From Candidatus Methanoperedens sp. (GTDB taxonomy: Archaea > Halobacteriota > Methanosarcinia > Methanosarcinales > Methanoperedenaceae), in contig JAHFDG010000012.1 of the NCBI GenBank assembly GCA_023249105.1, positions 62,001-126,000 on the forward strand: a stretch of 64,000 bases of DNA, written 5' to 3'. Both the position numbers and the translations under genes were made by a program. Each line of letters opens with the position of its first letter. Positions within the stretch are counted from its first letter, which is position 1. Below, in pieces: positions 50,752-60,020 of this stretch. Below the pieces are notes generated by a model. The model worked only from the letters and a program-made list of their open reading frames with translations, did not search any database and was not told the origin of the DNA.

Positions 50752-52122
50752 TTACCTTCTCCTGAGCGTCAGCGCCAAAATCATTCCAATGCCGACAAGA
50801 ATTACCTCAAATCCCGGAGTTTTAGTAGAGGAAGTTGCTGGTGTTGGCTCCACTATTTCCTTTGACGGATTTTTGATGGTTACGGAATATGTAAGACTTA
50901 AAGGCTGGAAATTATCTTTATTGTCACCAGGATAATATAATCCTGTGAACTGGATAGTATGCGAGCCGATTCTTGCGGATTTATCTGCTTTTATAGCTAT
51001 TGATATAGTCCTTGCGGTACCCGGCGGAACACTGAACGTACCTGCTACCACGCCAGCGCCTGACGCCTGCCCGAAATTTTCACCGGAAACATGTAAGCCT
51101 GCGGGTACACTGACCTGCGCGTCCACATTCAGCGTAACATCGTTTAAAGACGGGTTATTCATAAACAATTCCACAATCCCATCCTGGTTAGTATCTATCA
51201 CATCGGTTACCGGTCTTAGCGTAACAGACGGGCCTACGCGGAATTTTGGTGGCGTTGGAGTAGTTAGAGGGGGTGTAACTGTGGTAGGTACAACCGTGGT
51301 AGGTGGAACTGTTGTAGGTGGAACCGTGGTTGGTGGTACTGTGGTTGGTGGTACTGTGGTTGGTGGTACTGTGGTTGGTGTGGGGGTAGAAGTTAAAGCA
51401 TTATACTCGGCTTGTATTTCGCTGGCTGAAAGAGCGCGGTTGTAGATGCGGACTTCATCGATGATACCGTTGAAAGACGGGTTAGAAGGTTTAAACATGC
51501 AGGGATCGCCCACACATCCCCTTCCGATCACTAATTGTTGATTATTTTGATAAGGTGTGTATTGAGTGTTCACTGAATTATCAAGAACACCATTAATGTA
51601 AATCTTGAGAGCGGTGCGGTCATAGGTCGCTGCTATGTGGTACCAATTACCAGCAGATATGTTTCTCACGCTTCCTACGCCAAACCATGTCCAGATGTCC
51701 GGGCTATAGGAACTGGCACTAACTGTTCCATTTGGAGAAATATACAACCCATAATTATCCATCCACGATGGTTCGTACCTCTTTGTAAGAATAGTATTCT
51801 CAGCTCCATCCTGGTATCTTTTGATCCATGCTTCCATGGTATATTTCTCCAGGCTTAAGGTTGGAGAGTGCGGAACCACGACCATATCATCCACACCATT
51901 AAAACTCAGTGCTTGTCCGCTTATTCCCTGAACGAAGGTTGCGCCGTTGATAGTGCCATTGTTGCCGCTGCCGCTGGTATCCTGGGCGCTGCCGTCGAAA
52001 TGCCATTCAGCTACCAATCCACTTACAGCCGCGCCCAGCCCCGCCATACCAGCGAACACCAGCGCCGCAATAATAAACAGCGCAAAGGTGCGCGCCACTA
52101 TCGAGTATTTTACATTATTCAT
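50752..52122 (-). CDS. LamG-domain surface protein with PPTTV repeats and PGF-CTERM-like anchor
   Basis: The 456-residue precursor has a signal peptide (ARTFALFIIAALVFAGMAGLGAAV), a LamG/concanavalin A-like domain at about residues 35-245 (VAEWHFDGSAQDTSGSGNNG and FNGIIDEVRIYNRALSASEI), a threonine-proline stalk of PPTTV units, an Ig-like domain and the ending TPGFEVILVGIGMILALTLRRR. The PGF followed by a helix and RRR is the archaeosortase ArtA signal, so it is likely cut and lipid-linked outside. It may bind a cell-surface sugar or the extracellular matrix. Confidence 0.85.
   Translation of the reverse strand: MNNVKYSIVARTFALFIIAALVFAGMAGLGAAVSGLVAEWHFDGSAQDTSGSGNNGTINGATFVQGISGQALSFNGVDDMVVVPHSPTLSLEKYTMEAWIKRYQDGAENTILTKRYEPSWMDNYGLYISPNGTVSASSYSPDIWTWFGVGSVRNISAGNWYHIAATYDRTALKIYINGVLDNSVNTQYTPYQNNQQLVIGRGCVGDPCMFKPSNPSFNGIIDEVRIYNRALSASEIQAEYNALTSTPTPTTVPPTTVPPTTVPPTTVPPTTVPPTTVVPTTVTPPLTTPTPPKFRVGPSVTLRPVTDVIDTNQDGIVELFMNNPSLNDVTLNVDAQVSVPAGLHVSGENFGQASGAGVVAGTFSVPPGTARTISIAIKADKSARIGSHTIQFTGLYYPGDNKDNFQPLSLTYSVTIKNPSKEIVEPTPATSSTKTPGFEVILVGIGMILALTLRRR
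51281..51370 (-). repeat. six 15-bp repeats encoding PPTTV in the surface protein
   Basis: GTGGT-GGTGGTACT-type 15-mers stand in six tandem copies with a partial seventh. Three units are identical, so the stalk length can change by slippage. The units code a threonine-rich, probably O-glycosylated stalk. Confidence 0.8.
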
Positions 52123-52297
52123 AAAACCACCTCATTAATTTTGAGAGTTTATTGGACACGCACAGTATATAAAAGTTGTTAGTGGGTATTATTTCCAAAG
52201 CCCAGACCTATTTCTTGTCAAAATCATATACATACTCTAACTATACCATGTCCGTTATATATCTGAAAAAAGTATTAAACGCCTGTGATATTGCCTT

Positions 52298-54409
52298 ATG
52301 GGATTAAATCTTTTTGATATCGTAGTATGGTGGCTGGTTTTAGAAATAACCGGACTTGCCGCCCTTCCGATTGCCTCACAGGTATCCCGCAATTTGAAGG
52401 ATAATGGATACTCGGCTGCAAAGCCTCTCGGATTATTGCTTCTGACCTACATTAGCTGGATTATTTCTGTTTTTGCGGGTTATTCTTATTACTCAGTTTT
52501 ACTTTCTCTGGTGATTATCGGGGCATGTTCTCTTGTAATCTGTCTTATAAAGGGAATACCGCTGGTTGATAAAAAATACATAATCAAATTTGAACTCCTG
52601 TTTGCAGGGGTTTTTGTGGTTTTTGCGGTTATCCGCGCATACAGCCCCGATATTTACTGGACGGGCGGCGAAAAGCTCATGGACATAACCTACATAAACG
52701 GAATGCTGAGAACCACTGAATTCCCGCCAGCCGACCCGTGGATGTCGGGCACGGTTCTCCCGTATTATTATTTCGGATACCTGCTTGTTGCGAATCTGGT
52801 AAAATTAACCGGCATTTTATCATCCATAGCGTTTAACCTTGCGACAGCGTCATTTTTTGCACTCTCGTTCACAACTGCATTCGGTATAGGATACAATCTT
52901 ACTGAGAAAATGCGCTACGGGATTATTACCGCATTTTTTGTAACGATAGCGGGGAACCTTGTGGGCTTTTTCCAGTTGATGGCTATACTGTTCCTGAAAG
53001 GTGATGTGATAAATAATATCGTGTCATTTAATTACTGGATAGGTTCGCGCGTGATACCGGATACCATCAATGAATTTCCCTTTTTCAGCTTTCTGCAGGG
53101 CGATGTCCATGCCCACATGATTTCAATTGCCTTCCAGCTTCTTATTATACTTCTCTTATTGAATGTAATTAAATCCACGAAGAGGGATTGGGTTTCTGTT
53201 ACTGTCCTTGGAATGTCTATCGGTTTTCTCTTTCCGCTGAACACGTGGGATTATCCTGTTTACCTGTTTTTATCAGCGCTTGTAATTGGTTTTAACGTAT
53301 TTTCATCATCAAAAACAATGAAAGACGGTATAATAAAATCAATATTTCCTGTAGTAATCGTAGCGGCTTCCAGTTACCTGTCGTATCTCCCGTACCATAT
53401 TTCATTTAAGCTCGGACGGGCAATTTCATTTGTCCCTTCCGGAAGGACCGGGCTTGGATATTATTTCGTTATCTACGGGTTATTCCTTTACTTATTGTTC
53501 AGGTTTGTCACATTAAAATCAAAAAAATCGGGGCTTAAGCCGGCATATTCCGTACCAGCCCTGTTTTTGCTTTTTGTACTCTCAAGTGCGCTGGAGTTCG
53601 AATTACTGATATTAATTATCCCGCTACTTATTTTGTCAGCCGTATCCTTATCAAAAGAGAAAGATAAGAACCATGTTTTTGTATTAATCCTGATAATAAC
53701 AGGCATCCTGGTAACGTTATCCTGCGAGCTTTTTTATATACAGGACGCACTCGGAGCCGGAAATCCCGCCCTTATCCGCATGAACACGGTATTCAAACTA
53801 TATCTCCAGAACTGGATTCTTTGGGGAGTTTCAGCGGGATATATTATCTTTCATTTCAGGGATTCCTTTTCCCAAAAAAAGACATGGGGGATTTTTGCTG
53901 TGCTCCTGATTCTAATGGTATCCGTATATCCTGTGTTCGCGACGATTGGAAAATCAGGCGCTTTCAGGGGAGAACCAACACTTGATGGTGAATTGTATGT
54001 AAAAAAGGAACACCCGCAGGATTACATGGCCATTATGTGGTTCAAGAATATTACCGGGCAGCCGGTGGTCTTGCAGGCGACCGGGGAACCGTACAAATGG
54101 AATACATATATAACCGCATTTACAGGTCTTCCCACAGTAATGGGTTGGGGAGGACACGAAATCAACTGGAGATCAAACGATGCGCAAATAAATACCCGTT
54201 TTTCAGATGTGGATACCATGTACACTTCCCTTAATATGGACGAAGTTTACTCGCTTTTGAGGAAGTATAATGTGTCTTATATTTATTTTGGAGAGGTTGA
54301 GGCAAAAAGATACAGCAGCCCGAAGCTTTTTGAATCTCATCCTGAAAGGTTTCCCATGGTATTCGAATATGGGGATGTGGTTGTTTATAAGGTTGAGCCA
54401 AACCGTTAA
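52298..54409 (+). CDS. DUF2298 (Chlor_Arch_YYY) multi-spanning membrane protein
   Basis: A 703-residue protein with about 14 helices. The YYY signature is present in PPADPWMSGTVLPYYYFGYLLVANLVKLTG; WTGGEKLMDITYINGMLR and PFFSFLQGDVHAHMISIAFQ are further landmarks with conserved acidic and histidine residues. The C-terminus is extracytoplasmic (residues 560-703), with PTVMGWGGHEINWRSND. This family is related to GT-C membrane glycosyltransferases and probably transfers a sugar from a lipid carrier. A glycosyltransferase that makes dolichyl sugars lies 4 kb upstream. Confidence 0.88.
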   Translation: MGLNLFDIVVWWLVLEITGLAALPIASQVSRNLKDNGYSAAKPLGLLLLTYISWIISVFAGYSYYSVLLSLVIIGACSLVICLIKGIPLVDKKYIIKFELLFAGVFVVFAVIRAYSPDIYWTGGEKLMDITYINGMLRTTEFPPADPWMSGTVLPYYYFGYLLVANLVKLTGILSSIAFNLATASFFALSFTTAFGIGYNLTEKMRYGIITAFFVTIAGNLVGFFQLMAILFLKGDVINNIVSFNYWIGSRVIPDTINEFPFFSFLQGDVHAHMISIAFQLLIILLLLNVIKSTKRDWVSVTVLGMSIGFLFPLNTWDYPVYLFLSALVIGFNVFSSSKTMKDGIIKSIFPVVIVAASSYLSYLPYHISFKLGRAISFVPSGRTGLGYYFVIYGLFLYLLFRFVTLKSKKSGLKPAYSVPALFLLFVLSSALEFELLILIIPLLILSAVSLSKEKDKNHVFVLILIITGILVTLSCELFYIQDALGAGNPALIRMNTVFKLYLQNWILWGVSAGYIIFHFRDSFSQKKTWGIFAVLLILMVSVYPVFATIGKSGAFRGEPTLDGELYVKKEHPQDYMAIMWFKNITGQPVVLQATGEPYKWNTYITAFTGLPTVMGWGGHEINWRSNDAQINTRFSDVDTMYTSLNMDEVYSLLRKYNVSYIYFGEVEAKRYSSPKLFESHPERFPMVFEYGDVVVYKVEPNR

Positions 54410-54442
54410 AGCTTTTTACTTATAGGTTGTGCAAAAGGGCGA

Positions 54443-57307
54443 ATGAAAGAAAGGTATGACCCGTGGGAAATAGAGGAAAAATGGCAGCGTAAATGGGCTG
54501 AGACAAAAATATACGAGGCTGAGCCTGTTAATCAAAAAAAGTTTTTTATCACGATACCATACCCGTATTTAAATGGGAACCTTCATGCAGGTCATACCAG
54601 AACGTTCACGATAGGCGATGTAATTGCGCGATATAAACGTATGCAGGGTTACAATGTCCTTTTTCCGATGGGATTTCATGCTACGGGAACCCCGATAGTT
54701 GGCCTGGTGGAACAGATACAGAAAAAAGACCCTGAGACCATAAGGGTCTATAATCAGCTTCATGGAATACCACTTGATGTCCTTGATGCCATAAAGACTC
54801 CCGAGCAAATTGTTGAATATTTCAGCAGGGAAGCCGAAGCTGCTATGAAAAGCATCGGTTTTTCAATCGACTGGCGAAGAAGATTCACAACCACAGACCC
54901 GCATTACCAGAAATTCATTACATGGCAGTTCAACCTTCTCCATGATAATAACAAGGTGGTGAAAGGCGCGCATCCTGTCAGATGGTGCCCGAATGATGAA
55001 AACCCGGTTGAAGACCACGATATCTTAAGAGGCGAGGATGCAACGATAATTGATTATACTCTTATCAAATTCAAACTCAATAATGATATTCTTCCCTGCG
55101 CCACACTGCGCCCGGAAACGGTGTTCGGGGTGACGAACCTGTGGGTGAATCCGCAAAACATTCATGTGAGGATAAAGGTCAACGATGAGACATGGATAGT
55201 CAGCAAAGAAGCCTATCTTAAGCTTAAATTTACGGATAAAAATGTGGAGCTTGAATGCGAGGTCAATAGCGTTGAATTCATTGGCAAAAAAGTGAAAAAC
55301 CCGGTCACGGGTTCCCATGTCTTGATACTGCCGGCTTCGTTTGTGAGCGCCGTGAACGGGAGCGGTATCGTCATGAGCGTGCCTGCCCATGCGCCCTACG
55401 ATTATCTTGCGCTTCGCGATTTAAAAGGCAAAGAGCTGACAAAATACGGCATAACCGAAGACGTTTCATCAATCCCGCTTATTTCCCTGATCAAGGTACC
55501 GGAATATGGAAAATACCCTGCAGTCGATGCGGTAAACGAATTAAAAGTCAAAGACCAGAACGACCCGAAGGCAGAAGAAGCGACCAAACTTGTTTACAGG
55601 CGGGAATTTCATGGCGGCGTGCTGACAGAAACCACAGGAAAATACGCAGGCATGGCGGTTTCCAAAATAAAAGACGTCCTGACCCGCGACCTCATAACAC
55701 AGGGATTTGCCGATGTTTTCTATGAATTCAGCGAACAGCCAGTCATATGCAGGTGCGGGGCGACATGCGTTATCAAAATGGTAAAAGACCAGTGGTTCTT
55801 GAATTATTCAGAACCATCATGGAAAGAACAGGTCTATAAATGTCTCAGGGACATGCAGATAATCCCGCCTGAATTGAGAGTTGATTTTGAGAACAAGGTT
55901 GACTGGTTAAAAGATAAGGCATGCGCGCGGCGCAAGGGACTTGGAACAAGACTCCCGTGGGATAAGGAATGGATGATAGAATCACTCGGTGATTCAACCA
56001 TCTATATGTGCTATTATATTATTGCCAAATATCTTGATAAGTTCAAACCCGAACAACTAAAAGACGAGTTTTTCAATTATTGCCTGCTCGGTGAGGGCAC
56101 ACCTGAAAATACGGCGGCAAAGACCGGGATTGATATCAGGATCATCAAAGGAATCAGAAATGATTTCATGTACTGGTATCCAGTTGATTTGCGCACTTCA
56201 GGGAAGGATTTAATCCCGAATCACCTGTTGTTTTTCCTTTTCCATCACGTAGCGATATTCCCGGAAACGTTATGGCCCCGTGCGATTGCCATCAATGGTT
56301 TTGTATCGCTTGAAGGCCAAAAGATGAGTAAATCAAAGGGACCCTTACTCACATTGAAATCAGCAGTTAAGGAATTCGGGGCAGATGTCACACGCCTTTA
56401 TATCCTGAGCACGGCAGAACATGTACAGGATGCAGACTGGCGCGCCGCTGATGTGGAATCTACCTGGAAACAGATTGAAAGGTTCTATAAAACCGCCTTC
56501 GATATCATACAGGATAAAAATGTGGATGGAGCAGGGGAATTAAAGTTCATTGATAAATGGATGTTGAGCAAACTACAATACAGGATACATGAAACAACTG
56601 ACGCGCTTAATAAAATGCAGACAAGAAGGGCAGTCCAGAATGCATTTTACCTTCTCATGAACGATATGAAATGGTATGAACGCCGGGGCGGAAGCGCTGC
56701 CAGAAAGCAGGTTCTTGGCACATGGATCAGGTTGATGGCGCCTTTCACGCCCCATCTTTGCGATGAAATTGAAGAGGAATTGGGCGGGGAATTCATCTCG
56801 CAGGCGAAATACCCCGAAGCAGACCCGTCACTCATTGATAAGGGCGCAGAACTTGCTGAAGAGATTACAAGCAACACCCTCAAAGATATAGAAGAAATAA
56901 TCCGCCTTATCAAGATTAAACCAAAAAGGATAGTATTGTACACGGCAGCATCATGGAAAAAAGCCGTCCTTAAAAGAGCCATATTGATGAAAAAGGATAA
57001 TGTTCTTGATATGAAAAATCTCATGAACGCTCTCATGAGCGACCCAACGATACGCGCTTATGCGAAGGAAATACCAAAATTTGCGCAAAAAGTAATCATT
57101 GATATCCAGGGCATGGATGCGGAATTTATGAATTCTTTGATAGATGTGGATTTTGATGAGATTTCCGCTTTGAATGAAGCAAAGGAATTTCTGGGCAGGG
57201 CTGTTGATTGCCCGGTTGAGATTTACAGCGCTGATGCAGCCGAATACGACCCACAGGGAAAAAGCCGACATGCTGTCCCTATGAGACCAGCTATTTATAT
57301 TGAATGA
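54443..57307 (+). CDS. leuS: leucyl-tRNA synthetase, archaeal type
   Basis: A 954-residue class I synthetase. The HIGH motif appears as HAGH in PYPYLNGNLHAGHTRTFTIGD (about residues 37-57), the connective editing domain covers about residues 200-470 and KMSKS is in GQKMSKSKGPLL (about 625-632). The anticodon-binding and archaeal C-terminal regions follow. It charges tRNA-Leu and edits mistakes. It lies 33 bases after the DUF2298 gene and may share its promoter. Confidence 0.97.
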   Translation: MKERYDPWEIEEKWQRKWAETKIYEAEPVNQKKFFITIPYPYLNGNLHAGHTRTFTIGDVIARYKRMQGYNVLFPMGFHATGTPIVGLVEQIQKKDPETIRVYNQLHGIPLDVLDAIKTPEQIVEYFSREAEAAMKSIGFSIDWRRRFTTTDPHYQKFITWQFNLLHDNNKVVKGAHPVRWCPNDENPVEDHDILRGEDATIIDYTLIKFKLNNDILPCATLRPETVFGVTNLWVNPQNIHVRIKVNDETWIVSKEAYLKLKFTDKNVELECEVNSVEFIGKKVKNPVTGSHVLILPASFVSAVNGSGIVMSVPAHAPYDYLALRDLKGKELTKYGITEDVSSIPLISLIKVPEYGKYPAVDAVNELKVKDQNDPKAEEATKLVYRREFHGGVLTETTGKYAGMAVSKIKDVLTRDLITQGFADVFYEFSEQPVICRCGATCVIKMVKDQWFLNYSEPSWKEQVYKCLRDMQIIPPELRVDFENKVDWLKDKACARRKGLGTRLPWDKEWMIESLGDSTIYMCYYIIAKYLDKFKPEQLKDEFFNYCLLGEGTPENTAAKTGIDIRIIKGIRNDFMYWYPVDLRTSGKDLIPNHLLFFLFHHVAIFPETLWPRAIAINGFVSLEGQKMSKSKGPLLTLKSAVKEFGADVTRLYILSTAEHVQDADWRAADVESTWKQIERFYKTAFDIIQDKNVDGAGELKFIDKWMLSKLQYRIHETTDALNKMQTRRAVQNAFYLLMNDMKWYERRGGSAARKQVLGTWIRLMAPFTPHLCDEIEEELGGEFISQAKYPEADPSLIDKGAELAEEITSNTLKDIEEIIRLIKIKPKRIVLYTAASWKKAVLKRAILMKKDNVLDMKNLMNALMSDPTIRAYAKEIPKFAQKVIIDIQGMDAEFMNSLIDVDFDEISALNEAKEFLGRAVDCPVEIYSADAAEYDPQGKSRHAVPMRPAIYIE

Positions 57308-57360
57308 ATCCTGTTTAAAACCAGCTGGCTAAGGGAATAAGAAATATAGGAAATATTGCC

Positions 57361-57403
57361 CAATTCAAGCAATGTTGTTGATATCATGATAAACTTCATA
57401 TAT
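57361..57403 (+). promoter_or_regulatory. tandem regulatory element, copy 1 (upstream of the Roadblock-KaiC operon)
   Basis: CAATT-NN-AGCAATGTTGT-N10-ATAAACTTCATATAT. The same 43-base layout recurs at 57460, exactly 99 bases on, with all fixed blocks identical. The ATATAT end fits a TATA element, and the AGCAATGTTGT block would be a regulator site about one turn upstream. Confidence 0.65.
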
Positions 57404-57459
57404 ATTAAGACCATAAATCATTTGTAACTTGTATAAATATTTGGACAATTGAAATTGTT

Positions 57460-57502
57460 CAATTTTAGCAATGTTGTCAAAAGTACAATAAACTTCATAT
57501 AT
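57460..57502 (+). promoter_or_regulatory. tandem regulatory element, copy 2
   Basis: Second copy of the element, with a different N10 spacer. It overlaps a palindrome AATTGAA-ATTG-TTCAATT just before it (57448-57465). Transcription from this copy would start near 57525, about 80 bases before the first gene. Confidence 0.65.
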
Positions 57503-57532
57503 CACAAGGAAGAAAATATAGTATGAGTTAAT

Positions 57533-57563
57533 ATAATTACAATCATGATTATGATGTAATTAT
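57533..57563. promoter_or_regulatory. 31-base palindrome before the Roadblock gene
   Basis: ATAATTACA and TGTAATTAT form perfect nine-base arms, with an inner TCAT-GATT-ATGA pair, 44 bases before the ATG at 57607. It may be an operator or a hairpin in the 5' leader of the operon. Confidence 0.55.
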
Positions 57564-57606
57564 AATTAAATTATCGGTAATACGGATTGAAAATAACAAG
57601 GTAACC

Positions 57607-57972
57607 ATGACAACAACAGAAATGCTTGAAAAAATCTTAATAACTATAAATAATATCGGGGGTGTGGAAGCATCCGCAGTAGCAAGCAGGGACGGGTTAC
57701 TTATATGTTCAACAATATCGAAAAAGCAGCATGCTGAAACATTTGTGGCCATGTCGGCAACTATGATAGGCGCTGCGGAAACTGCAACAACGGAACTCGG
57801 GAAGGGCATCCCGGACAGGATAATCGTGGAATCAAAAACAGGGAGAATAATCGGTACCGGAGCCGGGCCAAAAGCCTTATTATTGGTCATGACTAAACCG
57901 GATGCAGGTCTGGGATTGGTTCTTATCGAGATGACAAAGGCATCAGAACAGATAAAGCAGGTTCTGGGCTGA
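57607..57972 (+). CDS. Roadblock/LC7 domain protein
   Basis: A single Roadblock/LC7 domain of 121 residues: MLEKILITINNIGGVEASAVASRDGLLICST, the central helix EATFVAM-like segment (AETFVAMSATMIGAAETATTELG) and the last strand PKALLLVMTKPDAGLGLVLIEMTKAS. These proteins form dimers that regulate small GTPases or other P-loop proteins. No GTPase is present, but a KaiC-like ATPase begins 20 bases downstream, a possible partner. The upstream region carries the duplicated element and a palindrome. Confidence 0.88.
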   Translation: MTTTEMLEKILITINNIGGVEASAVASRDGLLICSTISKKQHAETFVAMSATMIGAAETATTELGKGIPDRIIVESKTGRIIGTGAGPKALLLVMTKPDAGLGLVLIEMTKASEQIKQVLG

Positions 57973-57992
57973 TACCATATGGGGGTTATAAT

Positions 57993-59435
57993 ATGAAACA
58001 GATAACGACGGGAGTAAACGGTCTTGATAAAATATTAGAGGGGGGATTCCTGCGACCGTCTGTTGTTATGATAGCAGGCACAGCAGGGACAGGCAAAACA
58101 ACATTTGTAATGCAATCGCTGTTCAATGCTGCAAAAACCGAAGAGGTTTGCATGTACATCACAGCGCTTTCCGAGCCCATAGCTATGATTAATAATTTCA
58201 TGTCCAAATTCTCTTTTTATAATATCTCATTGCTCGGAAAAGGAAATGTCAAATATGTGCCTATTGGCATTGATATCATCCATAAAGGCTCGGATGCAAT
58301 TATTAAAGAAATGGAAAGGAACATTGAAGCAATCAAACCTGACAGGATTGTGATTGACCCGGTGAACGTATTTGCTTATGGATTAGATGGAGAGGCACAG
58401 CGCCAGTTCTATTATGATTTTTTTGCGAGCATGAAAGGATGGAATTCCCTTGTTCTTTTGACGGGCGAGTTTACCCAGGACGAACTCACTAAAAGCGCCC
58501 TGAGCTATCTGGTTGACGGTATTATCTATCTCAGTAACGAACCTTTTTACGAAAATAATATTCGCCATCTTAATATTCTCAAAATGAGAGGACAGGAATT
58601 CCAGGGCGGCAAGCATTCATGTGAGATAACAAAAGACGGGTTTATAGTATTTCCAAGATTGCGTACGCCAGCGAGGACAGCTATACTAAAAGAACGGGTT
58701 TCCACCGGGATAAAAGGATTGGACAAGATGACCGGCGGAGGTTTTAACCGCGGCTCTGCCATATTGATTTCAGGAAGCAGCGGAGCAGGCAAAACAGTAA
58801 TCGGAACACAATTCATTGTGGATGGCTTATTGAAAAAAGAACCCGGTGTGATAATCTCCTTTGAAGAAGACCCGCTTCAAATACGTGAAAATTCAAAAAT
58901 GTTTGGCTGGAATCTGGATGAATATGAAAATAAAAAAATGCTTAAAATAATATCTGCTGTAGATTTTGATATTCATGCCCTGGCTGGACAGGTGGAAGCA
59001 ACCATCCAGGAAATAAAAGCTAAACGTTTGCTGTTTGATGGGACTGCAAAACTTCAACATATGCTGCCGCAGTATATGCCGATAGCCGACTATATGGAGG
59101 ATATTGTCAATTATTTAAAAAATCAAAACATTACTGCAATTTATACAAACGAGACGTCTAACCTTACAGGCGCAACCCAGATTACAGGAACCGGTATTTC
59201 ACCAATAATGGATGCGGTCATTTTATTGCGGTATGTTGAGATAAAAAGCGAAATGCGAAAGGCTATATCAGTACTTAAGATGAGAGGTAGCAACCATGAG
59301 AAGGCGATAAGAGAAATCATTATCAATGAAAAAGGTGTTGAGGTAACACAGCAGTTTATGGAATATTCAGGAATATTATCTGGCAGTCCAGTAAAGACAC
59401 CTGTAGAAGCTTTCGTTGAAGCTTTTAAAAAATAA
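57993..59435 (+). CDS. KaiC-like ATPase with two KaiC domains
   Basis: A 480-residue protein with two RecA-like KaiC domains. The first has Walker A GTAGTGKT (residues 29-36) and begins TTGVNGLDKILEGGFLRPSVVM; the second begins near residue 233 (VSTGIKGLDKMTGGGFNRGSAILISGSSGAGKT). Catalytic-type glutamates in the FEEDPLQI and ALSEPIAM segments differ between domains. It is a signal ATPase, not the cyanobacterial clock protein, although it has the same double-domain plan. The position between a Roadblock protein and a kinase/response-regulator pair points to a sensory system. Confidence 0.92.
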   Translation: MKQITTGVNGLDKILEGGFLRPSVVMIAGTAGTGKTTFVMQSLFNAAKTEEVCMYITALSEPIAMINNFMSKFSFYNISLLGKGNVKYVPIGIDIIHKGSDAIIKEMERNIEAIKPDRIVIDPVNVFAYGLDGEAQRQFYYDFFASMKGWNSLVLLTGEFTQDELTKSALSYLVDGIIYLSNEPFYENNIRHLNILKMRGQEFQGGKHSCEITKDGFIVFPRLRTPARTAILKERVSTGIKGLDKMTGGGFNRGSAILISGSSGAGKTVIGTQFIVDGLLKKEPGVIISFEEDPLQIRENSKMFGWNLDEYENKKMLKIISAVDFDIHALAGQVEATIQEIKAKRLLFDGTAKLQHMLPQYMPIADYMEDIVNYLKNQNITAIYTNETSNLTGATQITGTGISPIMDAVILLRYVEIKSEMRKAISVLKMRGSNHEKAIREIIINEKGVEVTQQFMEYSGILSGSPVKTPVEAFVEAFKK

Positions 59436-59439
59436 TTAT

Positions 59440-59724
59440 ATGACAGAATTGATTTTAGTCCAGAAAAACATGGAAATATATGCCTGGACTGTCGCCAGCA
59501 TCATAATGATTTTTATTACAGCAATTGCCAAGTTCTATCAGGAGAAATTCGGAATAAAAACATTTTATTTTTTTTATATATTCCCGATAATTGTTATTTT
59601 TGCAGCCGCTGTTCATATTTTTTCATATAATACATTCCTCTCCGAAACATTGGAATTTCTGGGCGCTGTCGCTTCTTTTCTGGCAAGTTATTACCTGTAC
59701 AGGGTAATGGTGGGTGTGAAATGA
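59440..59724 (+). CDS. three-helix membrane protein (94 aa)
   Basis: A small integral membrane protein with helices at about residues 13-33, 44-64 and 70-90 (YAWTVASIIMIFITAIAKFY; FYFFYIFPIIVIFAAAVHIFS; TLEFLGAVASFLASYYLYRVM). I do not know the family. It starts just after the KaiC-like gene and overlaps the next by 4 bases, so both are part of the signal operon and may form a membrane unit with it. Confidence 0.65.
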   Translation: MTELILVQKNMEIYAWTVASIIMIFITAIAKFYQEKFGIKTFYFFYIFPIIVIFAAAVHIFSYNTFLSETLEFLGAVASFLASYYLYRVMVGVK

Positions 59725-60020
59725 ACTTGAACGTTGACATTATGGATTCATTCTCGTTTTTCTTGTTCGCATTCATTTTTTATTTTTTAAGTGCTCTCAG
59801 CAGACGACTGGGTGAAGTTCTGGGAATGAAAAAATATTATTATCTTTATTATGCAGGTATTTTCTTTGCAATATTGGATTCAATCTTGAGTGCTTTATTT
59901 TCTACTGGTGATAACTTGTTTTTTATAAGATATGTTTTTTTTTCAATCGGATTAACCCTAAGCCTTATTGCCTCAATAATATATTGGGGATGGTTAATCA
60001 AGGAACTTATTAGAGGATAA
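59721..60020 (+). CDS. three-helix membrane protein (99 aa)
   Basis: Like its upstream neighbour it has about three helices (FSFFLFAFIFYFLSALSRRLG; YYLYYAGIFFAILDSILSALF; FIRYVFFSIGLTLSLIASIIYWGWL) and no visible active site. The pair is similar in length and plan, and each overlaps the next gene. Comparable pairs of small membrane proteins lie beside KaiC-like genes in other archaea (general knowledge, not tested here). The lipoprotein gene begins at its last base. Confidence 0.65.
   Translation: MNLNVDIMDSFSFFLFAFIFYFLSALSRRLGEVLGMKKYYYLYYAGIFFAILDSILSALFSTGDNLFFIRYVFFSIGLTLSLIASIIYWGWLIKELIRG

Noticed and set aside
51282-51445. Plus-strand valine/glycine repeat frame
   Set aside because: It is the antisense shadow of the PPTTV repeat in the LamG surface protein.
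57993-59435. Circadian KaiC
   Set aside because: The double KaiC plan is present but kaiA and kaiB are absent and the family is widespread in archaea for other roles.
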